Positions 8,466-16,330 of a stretch of 64,000 nucleotides of DNA are shown here, piece after piece. The position numbers were made by a program, and so were the translations under genes. The first letter of the stretch is position 1; each line of letters starts with the position of its first letter. Origin of the DNA: Amycolatopsis sp. FDAARGOS 1241 (GTDB taxonomy: Bacteria > Actinomycetota > Actinomycetes > Mycobacteriales > Pseudonocardiaceae); NCBI RefSeq assembly GCF_016889705.1, contig NZ_CP069526.1, positions 496,001-560,000 on the forward strand, in the 5' to 3' direction. The notes beneath the pieces are model-generated. The model searched no databases. It was given only the letters and a program-made list of their open reading frames with translations, and was not told where the DNA came from.

Positions 8466-9119
8466 TTGATCAAGCTCATGTTCGCCGACGACGAGGAACT
8501 GGTTCGTTCGGGGCTGCGCGCCATGATGTCCGGGGCGTCGGACATCGAGATCGTCGGCGAGGCGAGCGACGGGAGATCCGCGGTGGAGGTGGCGCGGCGC
8601 TACCACCCGGACGTGGCGCTGCTCGACATCAAGATGCGCGCGCCCGACGACGGGATTCGGGCGCTGCGGGCCATCCTCGCGCTGCCGGACCCGCCGCGGA
8701 TCGCCATGTTGACCACGTTCGACATCGACGAGTACGTGAGCCTGGCGCTGCGGCTCGGTGCCAACGGGTTCCTGCTCAAGGACATCGACCCGTCCGCACT
8801 CTTGCGTGCCATTCGCGACCTGGCCAAAGGCGGTGCCGTCCTCGACCCGGGGGTGGCGGCGCGGATGGTCCAGTCGCACCGCGACGAGCAGAGGGCCGCG
8901 CAGCCGGCGCGGAAGCTGCTGGCAAGCCTGTCCGAGCGGGAGCGTGAGGTCGTCGCGCTGATCGGCCAGGGGCTGTCGAACGCGGAGATCGGCGGGCGGC
9001 TGCACCTGTCCGAGGCGACCGTGAAGGGCTACGTCTCGGCCGTCCTGTCGAAGATCGGCGCCGCGAACCGCGTGCAGGCCGCGTTGCTGGCCTACCGCGG
9101 CGGTCTGCTCGACCAGTAG
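8466..9119 (+). CDS. NarL/LuxR-family response regulator (orphan)
   Basis: A 217-residue two-domain regulator. The receiver domain has acidic residues DDEE at 8-11, phospho-acceptor Asp54 (VALLDIKM), Thr at LTTF and Lys at LLKDIDP. The LuxR helix-turn-helix runs LSEREREVVALIGQGLSNAE, IGGRLHLSEATVKGYVSAVL and then SKIGAANRVQAALLAYR. A TTG start at 8466 gives the expected MIKLMFADDE beginning and has GGAGGG upstream; an ATG at 8478 would remove part of the first strand. No histidine kinase lies next to it, so its partner must be elsewhere. Confidence 0.85.
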   Translation: MIKLMFADDEELVRSGLRAMMSGASDIEIVGEASDGRSAVEVARRYHPDVALLDIKMRAPDDGIRALRAILALPDPPRIAMLTTFDIDEYVSLALRLGANGFLLKDIDPSALLRAIRDLAKGGAVLDPGVAARMVQSHRDEQRAAQPARKLLASLSEREREVVALIGQGLSNAEIGGRLHLSEATVKGYVSAVLSKIGAANRVQAALLAYRGGLLDQ

Positions 9120-9135
9120 CGATGGACGGGTAGCG

Positions 9136-9753
9136 ATGCTCACCGCGCTCGAGTTCCTCGGGCTGGTGGCCTTCGCGGCGTCCGGTGCGCTGGCCGCCGT
9201 CCGCGCGCGGCTCGACGTGTTCGGTGTGATCGTCGTCGGACTGACCACGGCGCTGGGCGGCGGCATCATCCGCGACGTGCTCCTCGGCATCCACCCGCCG
9301 ACGACGCTCGCCAACTGGCCGTACCTCGCGGTCTGCGCGGCGACGGCGCTGATCGTCTTCGCGTTCCACCCCCAGGTCGCGCGGCTGCGGCGCGCGGTGC
9401 TGCTCGCCGACGCGATCGGGCTCGGCGTGTTCGCCACGGCCGGCACGACGATCGCGCTCAACGCCGGCGCCACCGCGTACGCCGCCTGCCTCATCGGCAT
9501 GACCAGCGGCATCGGCGGTGGCGCCGCGCGCGATCTGCTGCTGCGCGAGATCCCCCTCGTCCTGCGCAAGGAGATCTACGCCGTCGCCGCGCTGGCCGGG
9601 GCGGTGCTCGTCGCGGTCGGTCACGCTCTGCCACTGCCACAGGGGATCGTCACCACGATCGCGGCCGCCGTGGTCGTCACGATCCGGCTGGTGGCTCTGT
9701 GGCGGCATTGGAACGCACCCGTCGCGCGGCCCGGGACGGACGAGTCTTTGTGA
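9136..9753 (+). CDS. TRIC-type / UPF0126 membrane protein
   Basis: The 205-residue protein has seven predicted membrane helices in two similar halves. Each half carries a glycine-rich motif: TTALGGGIIRDVLLG and TSGIGGGAARDLLLREIPLV. This duplicated GGG-x-x-R-D pattern defines the UPF0126/TRIC cation channel family, whose prokaryotic members form trimeric K+-permeable channels. It lies 16 bases after the response regulator, likely cotranscribed. The physiological role here is not known. Confidence 0.85.
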   Translation: MLTALEFLGLVAFAASGALAAVRARLDVFGVIVVGLTTALGGGIIRDVLLGIHPPTTLANWPYLAVCAATALIVFAFHPQVARLRRAVLLADAIGLGVFATAGTTIALNAGATAYAACLIGMTSGIGGGAARDLLLREIPLVLRKEIYAVAALAGAVLVAVGHALPLPQGIVTTIAAAVVVTIRLVALWRHWNAPVARPGTDESL

Positions 9754-9765
9754 GTTCTGCGTGTG

Positions 9766-9784
9766 TTCTTAGGCGGGTCTCAGC
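9766..9784 (+). promoter_or_regulatory. Candidate MprA box upstream of mprA
   Basis: The 19-bp sequence TTCTTAGGCGGGTCTCAGC is two 8-mers (TTCTTAGG and GTCTCAGC) separated by 3 bases, ending 21 bases before the mprA ATG. The same 8+3+8 layout with related 8-mers occurs before pepD. MprA of M. tuberculosis is known to bind two loosely conserved 8-bp direct repeats within about 19 bp. Autoregulation is inferred. Confidence 0.5.
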
Positions 9785-9805
9785 ACGCTGAGTAAGACTT
9801 ACGCC

Positions 9806-10498
9806 ATGCGCATCCTTGTAGTGGACGACGACCGAGCCGTCCGTGAATCGCTCAGGCGGTCCCTGGAGTTCAACGGGTACACCGTCGAGCTCGCCAGCGA
9901 CGGTGCGCAGGCCCTGGAGTCGATCATCGCCAACCGGCCGGACGCGATGGTGCTCGACGTGATGATGCCGCGCCTCGACGGGCTCGAAGTGGCCCGCCGC
10001 CTGCGCAGCACCGGCGACGACCTGCCCATCCTCGTGCTGACCGCCCGCGACACCGTCTCCGATCGGGTCTCCGGCCTCGACGCCGGCGCCGACGACTACC
10101 TCCCCAAGCCGTTCGCCCTCGAGGAACTGCTCGCCCGCCTGCGCGCGCTGCTTCGCCGCGCCGCACCGGACAGCCAGCAGGGCGAAACGAGCGAGGTCCT
10201 GTCGTTCGCCGACCTCACTCTGGACCCCGGCACTCGCGAAGTCCGCCGCGGCGGCCGCGAGATCAGTCTCACCCGCACCGAGTTCGCGCTGCTCGAGCTG
10301 TTCCTCTCGTACCCCAAGCACGTGCTGACCCGAGGAAGGATTCTGGAGGAAGTATGGGGTTACGACTTCCCGACGTCGGGCAACGCGCTGGAGGTCTACG
10401 TCGGCTATTTGCGCCGCAAGACGGAAGCCGGCGGCGAGGCGCGGTTGATCCACACGGTGCGGGGCGTCGGGTACGTCCTGCGCGAAACGCCACCGTGA
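9806..10498 (+). CDS. mprA: OmpR-family response regulator MprA
   Basis: A 230-residue regulator. The receiver domain has DDD at 7-9, phospho-acceptor Asp51 (VLDVMMP) and Lys in DDYLPKPF. The winged-helix output domain includes [13 protein letters not shown] and [12 protein letters not shown]. Sequence and the adjacent mprB, pepD, moaB and mscL order support the envelope-stress regulator MprA rather than another OmpR member. It is coupled to mprB by a GTGA overlap. MprA controls pepD and sigma genes in mycobacteria; a matching box lies upstream of pepD here. Confidence 0.88.
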   Translation: MRILVVDDDRAVRESLRRSLEFNGYTVELASDGAQALESIIANRPDAMVLDVMMPRLDGLEVARRLRSTGDDLPILVLTARDTVSDRVSGLDAGADDYLPKPFALEELLARLRALLRRAAPDSQQGETSEVLSFADLTLDPGTREVRRGGREISLTRTEFALLELFLSYPKHVLTRGRILEEVWGYDFPTSGNALEVYVGYLRRKTEAGGEARLIHTVRGVGYVLRETPP

Positions 10499-11922
10499 CC
10501 GAACCCGACAGCGGCGCCGTCCCGACGGTCGACGTCACCGATCCCCGCGGCGACCGCTGGGGCACGCGTCGCTTCTCGCTGCGCGGGCGCGTGACGCTGC
10601 TGGCCGCCGCGTGCGTGGCCGGCGCCGTCGCGCTCGTGTCGCTGGGCGCGTACATGATCGTGTCGGGCAACCTCTACCAGCAGCTCGACGACAACCTCCT
10701 GGCCCGCGCCCAGGCCGCCGTGAACTCGCCGCAGGTGCAGACGCAGCTGAAGCAGGTGCCGGGCGCGTTCCTCGCGAGCGCCGACCTGCAGATCGGCCAG
10801 CTCAACGGCTGGACCGGCGAGCTGACCTACCCGCAGGCCGGCTCACCGCCACCGGTCGCCCAGAGCGAGCTGGACGTGGCGACGGGCGCGAAGCCGCAGT
10901 CGCTGCGCACCGACGTCGCCACGGACACCCGCGTGGTCGCGCTGCCGGCCGGGCACGGCGTGGCCATGGTGCTCGCGCAGTCGATGGAGCCGACGAAGCG
11001 CACGCTCAACGAGCTCGCCGTGGTGCTGTTCCTCGTGGGCGGTGCCGGGATCGTGGTCGCCGCGGGTGCGGGCACCGCTGTCGCGCGCGCCGGGTTGCGG
11101 CCGGTCGACCGGTTGACGTCGGCGGCCGAACGCGTCGCCGCCACCGGTGACCTGCGACCGATCCCCGTGTCCGGCGACGACGAGCTCGCCCGCCTCACCC
11201 AGAGCTTCAACACGATGCTCGGCACGGTCGCCGACTCGCAAGAACGGCAACGCCAGCTCGTCGCCGACGCCGGTCACGAGTTGCGGACCCCGCTGACCTC
11301 CTTGCGCACAAACCTGGAGCTGCTGCTCTCGGCCGGCCGGCCGGGTGCGCGCACGCTGCCGGACGAGGACCGCGCCGACATCGAGGCCGACATCCGCGGC
11401 CAGCTCGACGAGCTCACCCAGCTCATCGGCGACCTCGTGGAGCTCGCCCGCCAGGACGAGCCGCGCGAGCAGACCGAACGCGTGGAGCTGGTCGACGTCG
11501 TGGAGCGCGCGCTCGACCGGGCTCGCCGTCGCGCCGGCGACATCGAGTTCGACGTGAACCTGCAGCCGTGGGTCCTGACCGGCGACAACAGCGCGCTCGA
11601 ACGGGCCGTGCTCAACTTGCTCGACAACGCCGTGAAGTTCTCGCCCACCGGCTCCCGCGTGCGGGTGACGCTGCGGCCGCTCGGCGACGGCACGGCCGTG
11701 GTCGAGGTCGCCGACTCCGGCCCCGGCATCGCCGACGAGGACCTGCCGAAGGTGTTCGACCGCTTCTACCGCTCGTCGGAGGCGCGTACGCTGCCCGGTT
11801 CCGGTCTGGGGCTCTCGATCGTGAAGCAGGCCGCCGAACGCCACGGCGGCGCCGTGTACGCGATGCACGCGCCGGAGGGGGGTGCACTGCTCACGATCCG
11901 GCTGCCGGGCGCCCCGGGCTGA
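10495..11922 (+). CDS. mprB: Sensor histidine kinase MprB
   Basis: The 475-residue kinase starts at GTG 10495, overlapping the mprA stop. It has a TM segment at about 38-60, an extracytoplasmic sensor of about 110 residues, a second TM at about 175-200, a HAMP region, a HisKA motif ([14 protein letters not shown], His261), an N-box (LLDNAVKF) and a G-box (DSGPGI and [11 protein letters not shown]). In mycobacteria MprB senses cell-envelope stress together with chaperone and PepD-type inputs. The short proline- and Asp-rich N-terminus is normal for this group. Confidence 0.88.
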   Translation: MTEPDSGAVPTVDVTDPRGDRWGTRRFSLRGRVTLLAAACVAGAVALVSLGAYMIVSGNLYQQLDDNLLARAQAAVNSPQVQTQLKQVPGAFLASADLQIGQLNGWTGELTYPQAGSPPPVAQSELDVATGAKPQSLRTDVATDTRVVALPAGHGVAMVLAQSMEPTKRTLNELAVVLFLVGGAGIVVAAGAGTAVARAGLRPVDRLTSAAERVAATGDLRPIPVSGDDELARLTQSFNTMLGTVADSQERQRQLVADAGHELRTPLTSLRTNLELLLSAGRPGARTLPDEDRADIEADIRGQLDELTQLIGDLVELARQDEPREQTERVELVDVVERALDRARRRAGDIEFDVNLQPWVLTGDNSALERAVLNLLDNAVKFSPTGSRVRVTLRPLGDGTAVVEVADSGPGIADEDLPKVFDRFYRSSEARTLPGSGLGLSIVKQAAERHGGAVYAMHAPEGGALLTIRLPGAPG

Positions 11923-12005
11923 CGCTCGAGTGGCACGTCCACGACACCACATGTTGAATCGTGTAGGATTTTGTGTGGTTGACGGTTCGTGCTTGAGGAG
12001 TGATG

Positions 12006-12806
12006 GTGCTCGCGCGGCAGCGACAGGCAGTGATCCTCGAGGAGGCGCGCCGGACCGGTGCGGTCCGGGTCAGTGACCTCGTCGCGCGCCTCGGCGTGTC
12101 CGACATGACGGTGCGGCGCGACCTCGACGTGCTCGCCGGCCGCGGGCTTGTCGAGAAGGTCTACGGCGGCGCGACGTCGGTGGTCGGCAAGAGCACCGAC
12201 GAGCCCGGTTTCGAAGCCAAGTCCGTGCGCCAGCGCGCCCAGAAGGAGGCCATCGCCGAAGTGGCCGCCGGCCTGGTGAAGCCCGGCACCGCGATCGGCC
12301 TGTCCGCCGGCACCACCACGTGGACGATGGCCCGCGCGCTCGACGCCATCCCGGGCCTGACCATCGTCACCAACTCGATCCAGGTCGCCGACGTGCTGCG
12401 CGCGTCCACCCAGCCCGACCGGACCGTGGTGCTCACCGGTGGCGTGCGGACGCCGTCCGACGCGCTCGTCGGGCCGGTCGCCGTGCACAGCCTGCGCTCG
12501 CTGCACCTGGACCTCGTTTTCCTCGGCGTGCACGGCATGGCCGAGGGCGCCGGGTTCACCACCCCGAACCTCACCGAGAGCGAGACCGACCGCGCGCTGG
12601 TCGAGGCGGGCCGGCGGCTGGTGGTGCTCGCCGACCACACGAAGTGGGGCACGGTCGGCATCTCGACGATCGCCGACCTCGAAGAGGCCCACGTGGTGGT
12701 GACCGACGACGGGCTGTCCGACTCGGCGCGCGAAACCCTCGCCGAGCGGGTGGGAGAACTCATGATCGCCGAAACGGCGGAGAACCTCGAGGCAGAAGAC
12801 GCGTGA
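12006..12806 (+). CDS. DeoR-family transcriptional repressor
   Basis: A regulator of about 266 residues. The N-terminal HTH is VRVSDLVARLGVSDMTVRRD, followed by LDVLAGRGLVEKVYGGA. The C-terminal DeoRC sugar-phosphate sensor has GLSAGTTTWTMARAL and VVLADHTKWGTVG. GTG 12006 is best spaced from AGGAG at 11996-12000; an ATG at 12003 would add one residue. Its stop overlaps the galT start, so it probably controls galactose metabolism in response to a sugar phosphate. An AT-rich patch at 11951-11985 with a TAGGAT -10-like box is the likely promoter/operator. Confidence 0.82.
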   Translation: MLARQRQAVILEEARRTGAVRVSDLVARLGVSDMTVRRDLDVLAGRGLVEKVYGGATSVVGKSTDEPGFEAKSVRQRAQKEAIAEVAAGLVKPGTAIGLSAGTTTWTMARALDAIPGLTIVTNSIQVADVLRASTQPDRTVVLTGGVRTPSDALVGPVAVHSLRSLHLDLVFLGVHGMAEGAGFTTPNLTESETDRALVEAGRRLVVLADHTKWGTVGISTIADLEEAHVVVTDDGLSDSARETLAERVGELMIAETAENLEAEDA

Positions 12807-13885
12807 AACGCACTTTGCGACACCTGGCGGACGGCCGGGAGATCATCTACTTCGACCACGACGGTGAGCACGAGCGTGCCACCGAGGACACCCGGGACCT
12901 CCCACCGGTGGCCGCCGCGTCGGAGATCCGCCTCGATCCACTGACCCGCGAGTGGGTCGCGATGGCGGCGCACCGGCAGACGCGCACGTACAAGCCGCCG
13001 GCGGACCTGTGCCCGCTCGACCCGTCCGGCCCCGGGCGGCCCACCGAGATCCCGGAGCCGGACTACGACGTGGTCGTGTTCGAGAACCGGTTCCCGTCGT
13101 TCTCGCAGAACGCGCACGGCGATCCGTCCACTGTGGACGAGCTCGGCCTGGTGCCGGTCGCGCCCGGCCTCGGCCGGACCGAAGTGGTGTGCTTCACCAG
13201 CGACCACTCGGGCTCGTTCGCCCAGCTGAGCCCGGAGCGAGTGCGCCTGGTCGTCGACGTGTGGGCCGATCGCACGGCTGGCCTGGGCGAGACGCCGGGC
13301 GTCGAGCAGGTCTACCCGTTCGAGAACCGCGGTGAAGAGATCGGCGTGACGCTCTCGCACCCGCACGGCCAGATCTACGGCTACCCGTTCGTCACGCCGA
13401 AGACCGAACGGATGCTCGACGTCGCCCGCGCGTACCTCGCGGAGCACGGCCGGCCCGTGATGGGCGACGTGCTGGAGGCCGAGCAGAAGTCCGGCGCCCG
13501 CGTGGTCGTGGAGGGTGAGCACTGGACGGCGTTCGTGCCGCCCGCCGCGCGCTGGCCCGTGCACATCCAGGTCGTGCCGCACCGACAGGTGCCCGACATC
13601 CCGGCGCTCACCGACGCCGAGCGCGACGACTTCGCCGGCGTGTACCTCGACGTGCTGCGCCGCTGCGACTCGCTGTACGACCGCCCGTTGCCCTACATCG
13701 CCGCGTGGCACCAGGCGCCCGTGCGCCGCGACCGCGACCTGGCGTGGCTGCACCTCGAGTTGTTCTCCGTGCTGCGCGCGAAGGACAAGCTGAAGTACCT
13801 CGCGGGCTCCGAGTCGGGCATGGCGGTATGGATCAACGACGCGACGCCCGAGCAGATCGCGCAACGGCTTCGCGCGGCGGGCTGA
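12803..13885 (+). CDS. galT: Galactose-1-phosphate uridylyltransferase
   Basis: A 360-residue enzyme of the Leloir pathway, transferring UMP between UDP-glucose and galactose-1-phosphate. Features are VFENRFPSF, GVTLSHPHGQIYGYPF and the active-site HxHxx-type motif in WPVHIQVVPHR. The nucleophilic histidine triad is HPHGQ. GTG 12803 overlaps the deoR stop. galK, often next in actinobacteria, is absent here; the pepD region follows directly. The frame is intact and the length normal. Confidence 0.9.
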   Translation: MKRTLRHLADGREIIYFDHDGEHERATEDTRDLPPVAAASEIRLDPLTREWVAMAAHRQTRTYKPPADLCPLDPSGPGRPTEIPEPDYDVVVFENRFPSFSQNAHGDPSTVDELGLVPVAPGLGRTEVVCFTSDHSGSFAQLSPERVRLVVDVWADRTAGLGETPGVEQVYPFENRGEEIGVTLSHPHGQIYGYPFVTPKTERMLDVARAYLAEHGRPVMGDVLEAEQKSGARVVVEGEHWTAFVPPAARWPVHIQVVPHRQVPDIPALTDAERDDFAGVYLDVLRRCDSLYDRPLPYIAAWHQAPVRRDRDLAWLHLELFSVLRAKDKLKYLAGSESGMAVWINDATPEQIAQRLRAAG

Positions 13886-13924
13886 GGGGTCGCGGCGGCA
13901 TACTCATCTGCGAAACACAGGTTC

Positions 13925-13943
13925 GGCTCAGGAACCTCTCAGG
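13925..13943 (+). promoter_or_regulatory. Candidate MprA box upstream of pepD
   Basis: GGCTCAGGAACCTCTCAGG is two near-identical 8-mers, GGCTCAGG and CTCTCAGG, separated by AAC, 21 bases before the pepD ATG. The layout equals that before mprA. A TTAGGT -10-like element and AGGTGA SD follow. It fits the known dependence of mycobacterial pepD on MprA; binding here is inferred. Confidence 0.55.
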
Positions 13944-13964
13944 CCCGGCCGCTTAGGTGATGAC

Positions 13965-15380
13965 ATGACCGAGAACGACCCCCACGCGCACGACTCCGCG
14001 GAGGGTCGCCAGAACCCGGGTGCCCAACCGGGCACCGAGGGTCAGGCGGCCTGGAGTCAGTCCCCGACGCCCGGTGCCACGCCCGCGTCCGGTGAGCAGG
14101 CGACGCAGCAGACGCCGGGTTACCCGCAGCAGGGCGACGCCTACTCCGCGCCGAACCCGTGGTCGGCTCAGGGCGCGCAGACCGGTCCGGTCCGCTACCA
14201 CCCGTACCCGTCCGCCGGCGGCACGACGCAGCAGCAGCCGTACGCCGCGCCGGGCACGGCGGTGTACAGCGCGCCGTCGAACGCGCCGAAGAAGTCGGGC
14301 TCGGGCAAGCTGCTCGCCAGTGTCGCCGCGATCGCGCTCGTGATCGGCGGCGTGGCCGGCGGCACCGTCGGGTACCTGACCGGGGGCTCGTCCGGTCCGT
14401 CGGTCAATGCGCTCGACCAGCCGAAGCCCGCGCAGCAGACGGGCAACGCGCCGGCCGGCTCCGTCGAATCGGTGGCGCAGAAGCTGTCGCCGAGCGTCGT
14501 CGAGCTGCAGGTCGCCGGCCGCACGGCCGCGGGTGAGGGCTCGGGTTTCGTGCTCAGCACCGACGGCTACATCCTCACGAACAACCACGTCGTCGAGGTC
14601 GCCGCGAACGGCGGCCAGATCCGGGCCGTGTTCCAGGACGGCAAGAAGGCCGCCGCGAAGATCGTCGGGCGCGACCCGACGACCGACATCGCCGTGGTGA
14701 AGGTCAGCGGCGTCAGCGGGCTGAGCCCGGTGGAGCTCGGCCGGTCGGACGACCTGCGGGTCGGCCAGCCGGTGGTCGCCATCGGCTCGCCGTTCGAGCT
14801 GAGCGGCACGGTCACCTCCGGCATCGTCAGCTCGCTGCACCGGCCGGTGCAGGCGAGCGGTGACGAGACCGACCAGGCCACGGTGATGGACGCCATCCAG
14901 ACCGACGCCGCGATCAACCCGGGCAACTCGGGTGGTCCGCTGGCGAACATGAACGGCCAGGTCATCGGCATCAACTCGGCCATCTACAGCCCCAACGGCG
15001 GGCAGGGCGGGCCCAGTGGCCAGTCGCAGGGCGGCAACGTCGGCATCGGCTTCGCCATCCCGATCGACCAGGCCCGCCGCACGGCCGACGACATCATCAA
15101 AACCGGCCACGCGACGCAGACGTTCATCGGCGCCAAGGTGGCCGACGCCCCGCAGGGCGGCGCCCAGCTCGGCGACATCACGCCGGGCAGCCCGGCCGAG
15201 AAGGCCGGCCTCAAGTCGGGTGACGTCGTCACGAAGATCGACGACCGCACCATCGACAGCGCCGACACGCTGATCGCGGCCATCCGCACCCGCGCTCCCG
15301 ACGAGAAGGTCACGTTCACCCTCTCCGGCGGCCGCACGGTGCAGGTGACCCTGGGCGGCCAGCCGGTTCCGGCCAACTGA
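13965..15380 (+). CDS. pepD: HtrA-like serine protease PepD
   Basis: A 471-residue membrane-anchored protease/chaperone. A Gln/Pro/Thr-rich cytoplasmic N-terminus (1-105) is followed by a TM segment at about 110-135 and a trypsin-like domain with triad His208 (TNNHVV), Asp241 (DPTTDIAVV) and Ser322 (NPGNSGGPL). A C-terminal PDZ domain starts near FIGAKVADAPQGG and includes SPAEKAGLKSGDVVTKIDD. It degrades or refolds damaged extracytoplasmic proteins and feeds back on MprAB/SigE signalling in mycobacteria. The mprAB-pepD order supports the name. A strong terminator follows. Confidence 0.9.
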   Translation: MTENDPHAHDSAEGRQNPGAQPGTEGQAAWSQSPTPGATPASGEQATQQTPGYPQQGDAYSAPNPWSAQGAQTGPVRYHPYPSAGGTTQQQPYAAPGTAVYSAPSNAPKKSGSGKLLASVAAIALVIGGVAGGTVGYLTGGSSGPSVNALDQPKPAQQTGNAPAGSVESVAQKLSPSVVELQVAGRTAAGEGSGFVLSTDGYILTNNHVVEVAANGGQIRAVFQDGKKAAAKIVGRDPTTDIAVVKVSGVSGLSPVELGRSDDLRVGQPVVAIGSPFELSGTVTSGIVSSLHRPVQASGDETDQATVMDAIQTDAAINPGNSGGPLANMNGQVIGINSAIYSPNGGQGGPSGQSQGGNVGIGFAIPIDQARRTADDIIKTGHATQTFIGAKVADAPQGGAQLGDITPGSPAEKAGLKSGDVVTKIDDRTIDSADTLIAAIRTRAPDEKVTFTLSGGRTVQVTLGGQPVPAN

Positions 15381-15383
15381 TCG

Positions 15384-15406
15384 CTCGGCCGCCCGACGCG
15401 GCCGAG
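15384..15406 (+). terminator. Short GC hairpin after pepD
   Basis: A 7-bp stem CTCGGCC/GGCCGAG with a 9-base loop begins 4 bases after the pepD stop. It is weaker than the hairpin at 15452-15491 and may only protect the 3' end. Confidence 0.4.
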
Positions 15407-15451
15407 ACCAACCACGGCTCGACCCCTGGGGCAGGGGCCGAACCCTTGAAG

Positions 15452-15491
15452 ACCACGCGCGACCGGGCATTCGACGCCGGTCGCGCGTGGT
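15452..15491 (+). terminator. Strong terminator hairpin of pepD
   Basis: A perfect 15-bp stem (ACCACGCGCGACCGG and its complement) around a 10-base loop is followed by TGTGTT. It is the clearest terminator of the left half and separates the mprAB-pepD region from the next block. Confidence 0.75.
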
Positions 15492-15847
15492 TGTGTTCCG
15501 CCCGCTTTTCCGGGCCACCGCCGCTGTGACCAGGTGCTTTGGCGGGTAAGGAAAAAATGTGGGTAATCGACGTTTGGGGCGGGTTGAGCGTGGGCACCTC
15601 ACCGCGCACGGAGGCCTCTCCGTACCGAGTCGGAGGCGGTACGGGGAGGCTTCCGCCTTGCCCGCACACGGTTTTCGACGTGCGGTGCCGCTGATTCCCG
15701 TGTGCCCGAACCGGTGCGAGGTTGATGCCCGAGCCATTCGCCTGCGCCGCAGCCGGTGCGCGGCGTCGAGGGGCCACTGCGTTGTGTGCGCAGAGAGGTG
15801 AGGGCCCTGCGCACCGAGCCGGAGCCGGTGACGAGGGGCCCTCAGAC
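15492..15847. other. Non-coding interval with a large hairpin
   Basis: No convincing gene is seen in these 356 bases. A long hairpin lies at 15614-15650: 14-bp arms GCCTCTCCGTACCG / CGGTACGGGGAGGC, one G-U pair, 9-base loop. It is remote from any stop codon, so it could be part of a small RNA or a leftover of a mobile repeat. The surrounding reading frames have the composition of chance ORFs. Confidence 0.4.
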
Positions 15848-15875
15848 GGGCAGGGCGGTGGCGCGCGCCCTGCCC
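15848..15875 (-). terminator. Terminator of the minus-strand glycosyltransferase/oxidoreductase operon
   Basis: A perfect 10-bp stem GGGCAGGGCG/CGCCCTGCCC with an 8-base loop lies 5 bases beyond the stop codon of the last gene of the operon transcribed leftwards. Confidence 0.6.
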
Positions 15876-15880
15876 TGGTC

Positions 15881-16330
15881 TCAGGAGGCGCTCTTCTGCG
15901 GCGCTCGGGAGGCCGGACGGTGTGTGGCGAAGGTCCGGACCACTCCGGCGAGCACCACCACGGCCCACACCGCGGCGAGGGTGAGCAGCAGGCCGAGCCA
16001 CGTGTTGCCGTCGTGCAGGCCCGGTTTCGGGGCGACGCCGTAGGTTCGCCACAGCAGCGGGAACGCGAGGAACCCCAGCACCGCCGTCACGACAGCGCCC
16101 ACCTGCACCGGCGCCCGCCACGGCGCCGGCAGGACCCGCGACAGCAGCAATCCGAGCACGCCGGCGACGGGCGCGAACACGGCGTCGTTCACGATGGGGC
16201 CGCCGCCGAACCACAGGACGGTTTTCAGGCTGTCGGGCCACGCGGGGGCGGCGTAGTCGACGAACAGTGAAACGCCGAAGCCCAGTGCCGCCAGGCCCGC
16301 CAGCGCGAGCACGATCCGGATGATTTTCAC
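15881..16330 (-). CDS. Small integral membrane protein of the oxidoreductase operon
   Basis: A 149-residue protein with four TM segments, starting at a GTG that overlaps the stop of the molybdopterin oxidoreductase gene (GTGA). It starts VKIIRIVLALAGLAALGFGV and has a short charged tail. I know no function for it. Its position suggests a role with the membrane oxidoreductase, for example as an accessory or electron-chain partner; this is inference. Confidence 0.65.
   Translation of the reverse strand: MKIIRIVLALAGLAALGFGVSLFVDYAAPAWPDSLKTVLWFGGGPIVNDAVFAPVAGVLGLLLSRVLPAPWRAPVQVGAVVTAVLGFLAFPLLWRTYGVAPKPGLHDGNTWLGLLLTLAAVWAVVVLAGVVRTFATHRPASRAPQKSAS

Noticed and set aside
15316..15777. A 153-codon minus-strand ORF in the pepD-downstream gap
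   Set aside because: It spans two terminator hairpins and the 3' end of pepD and has no recognisable domain or SD.
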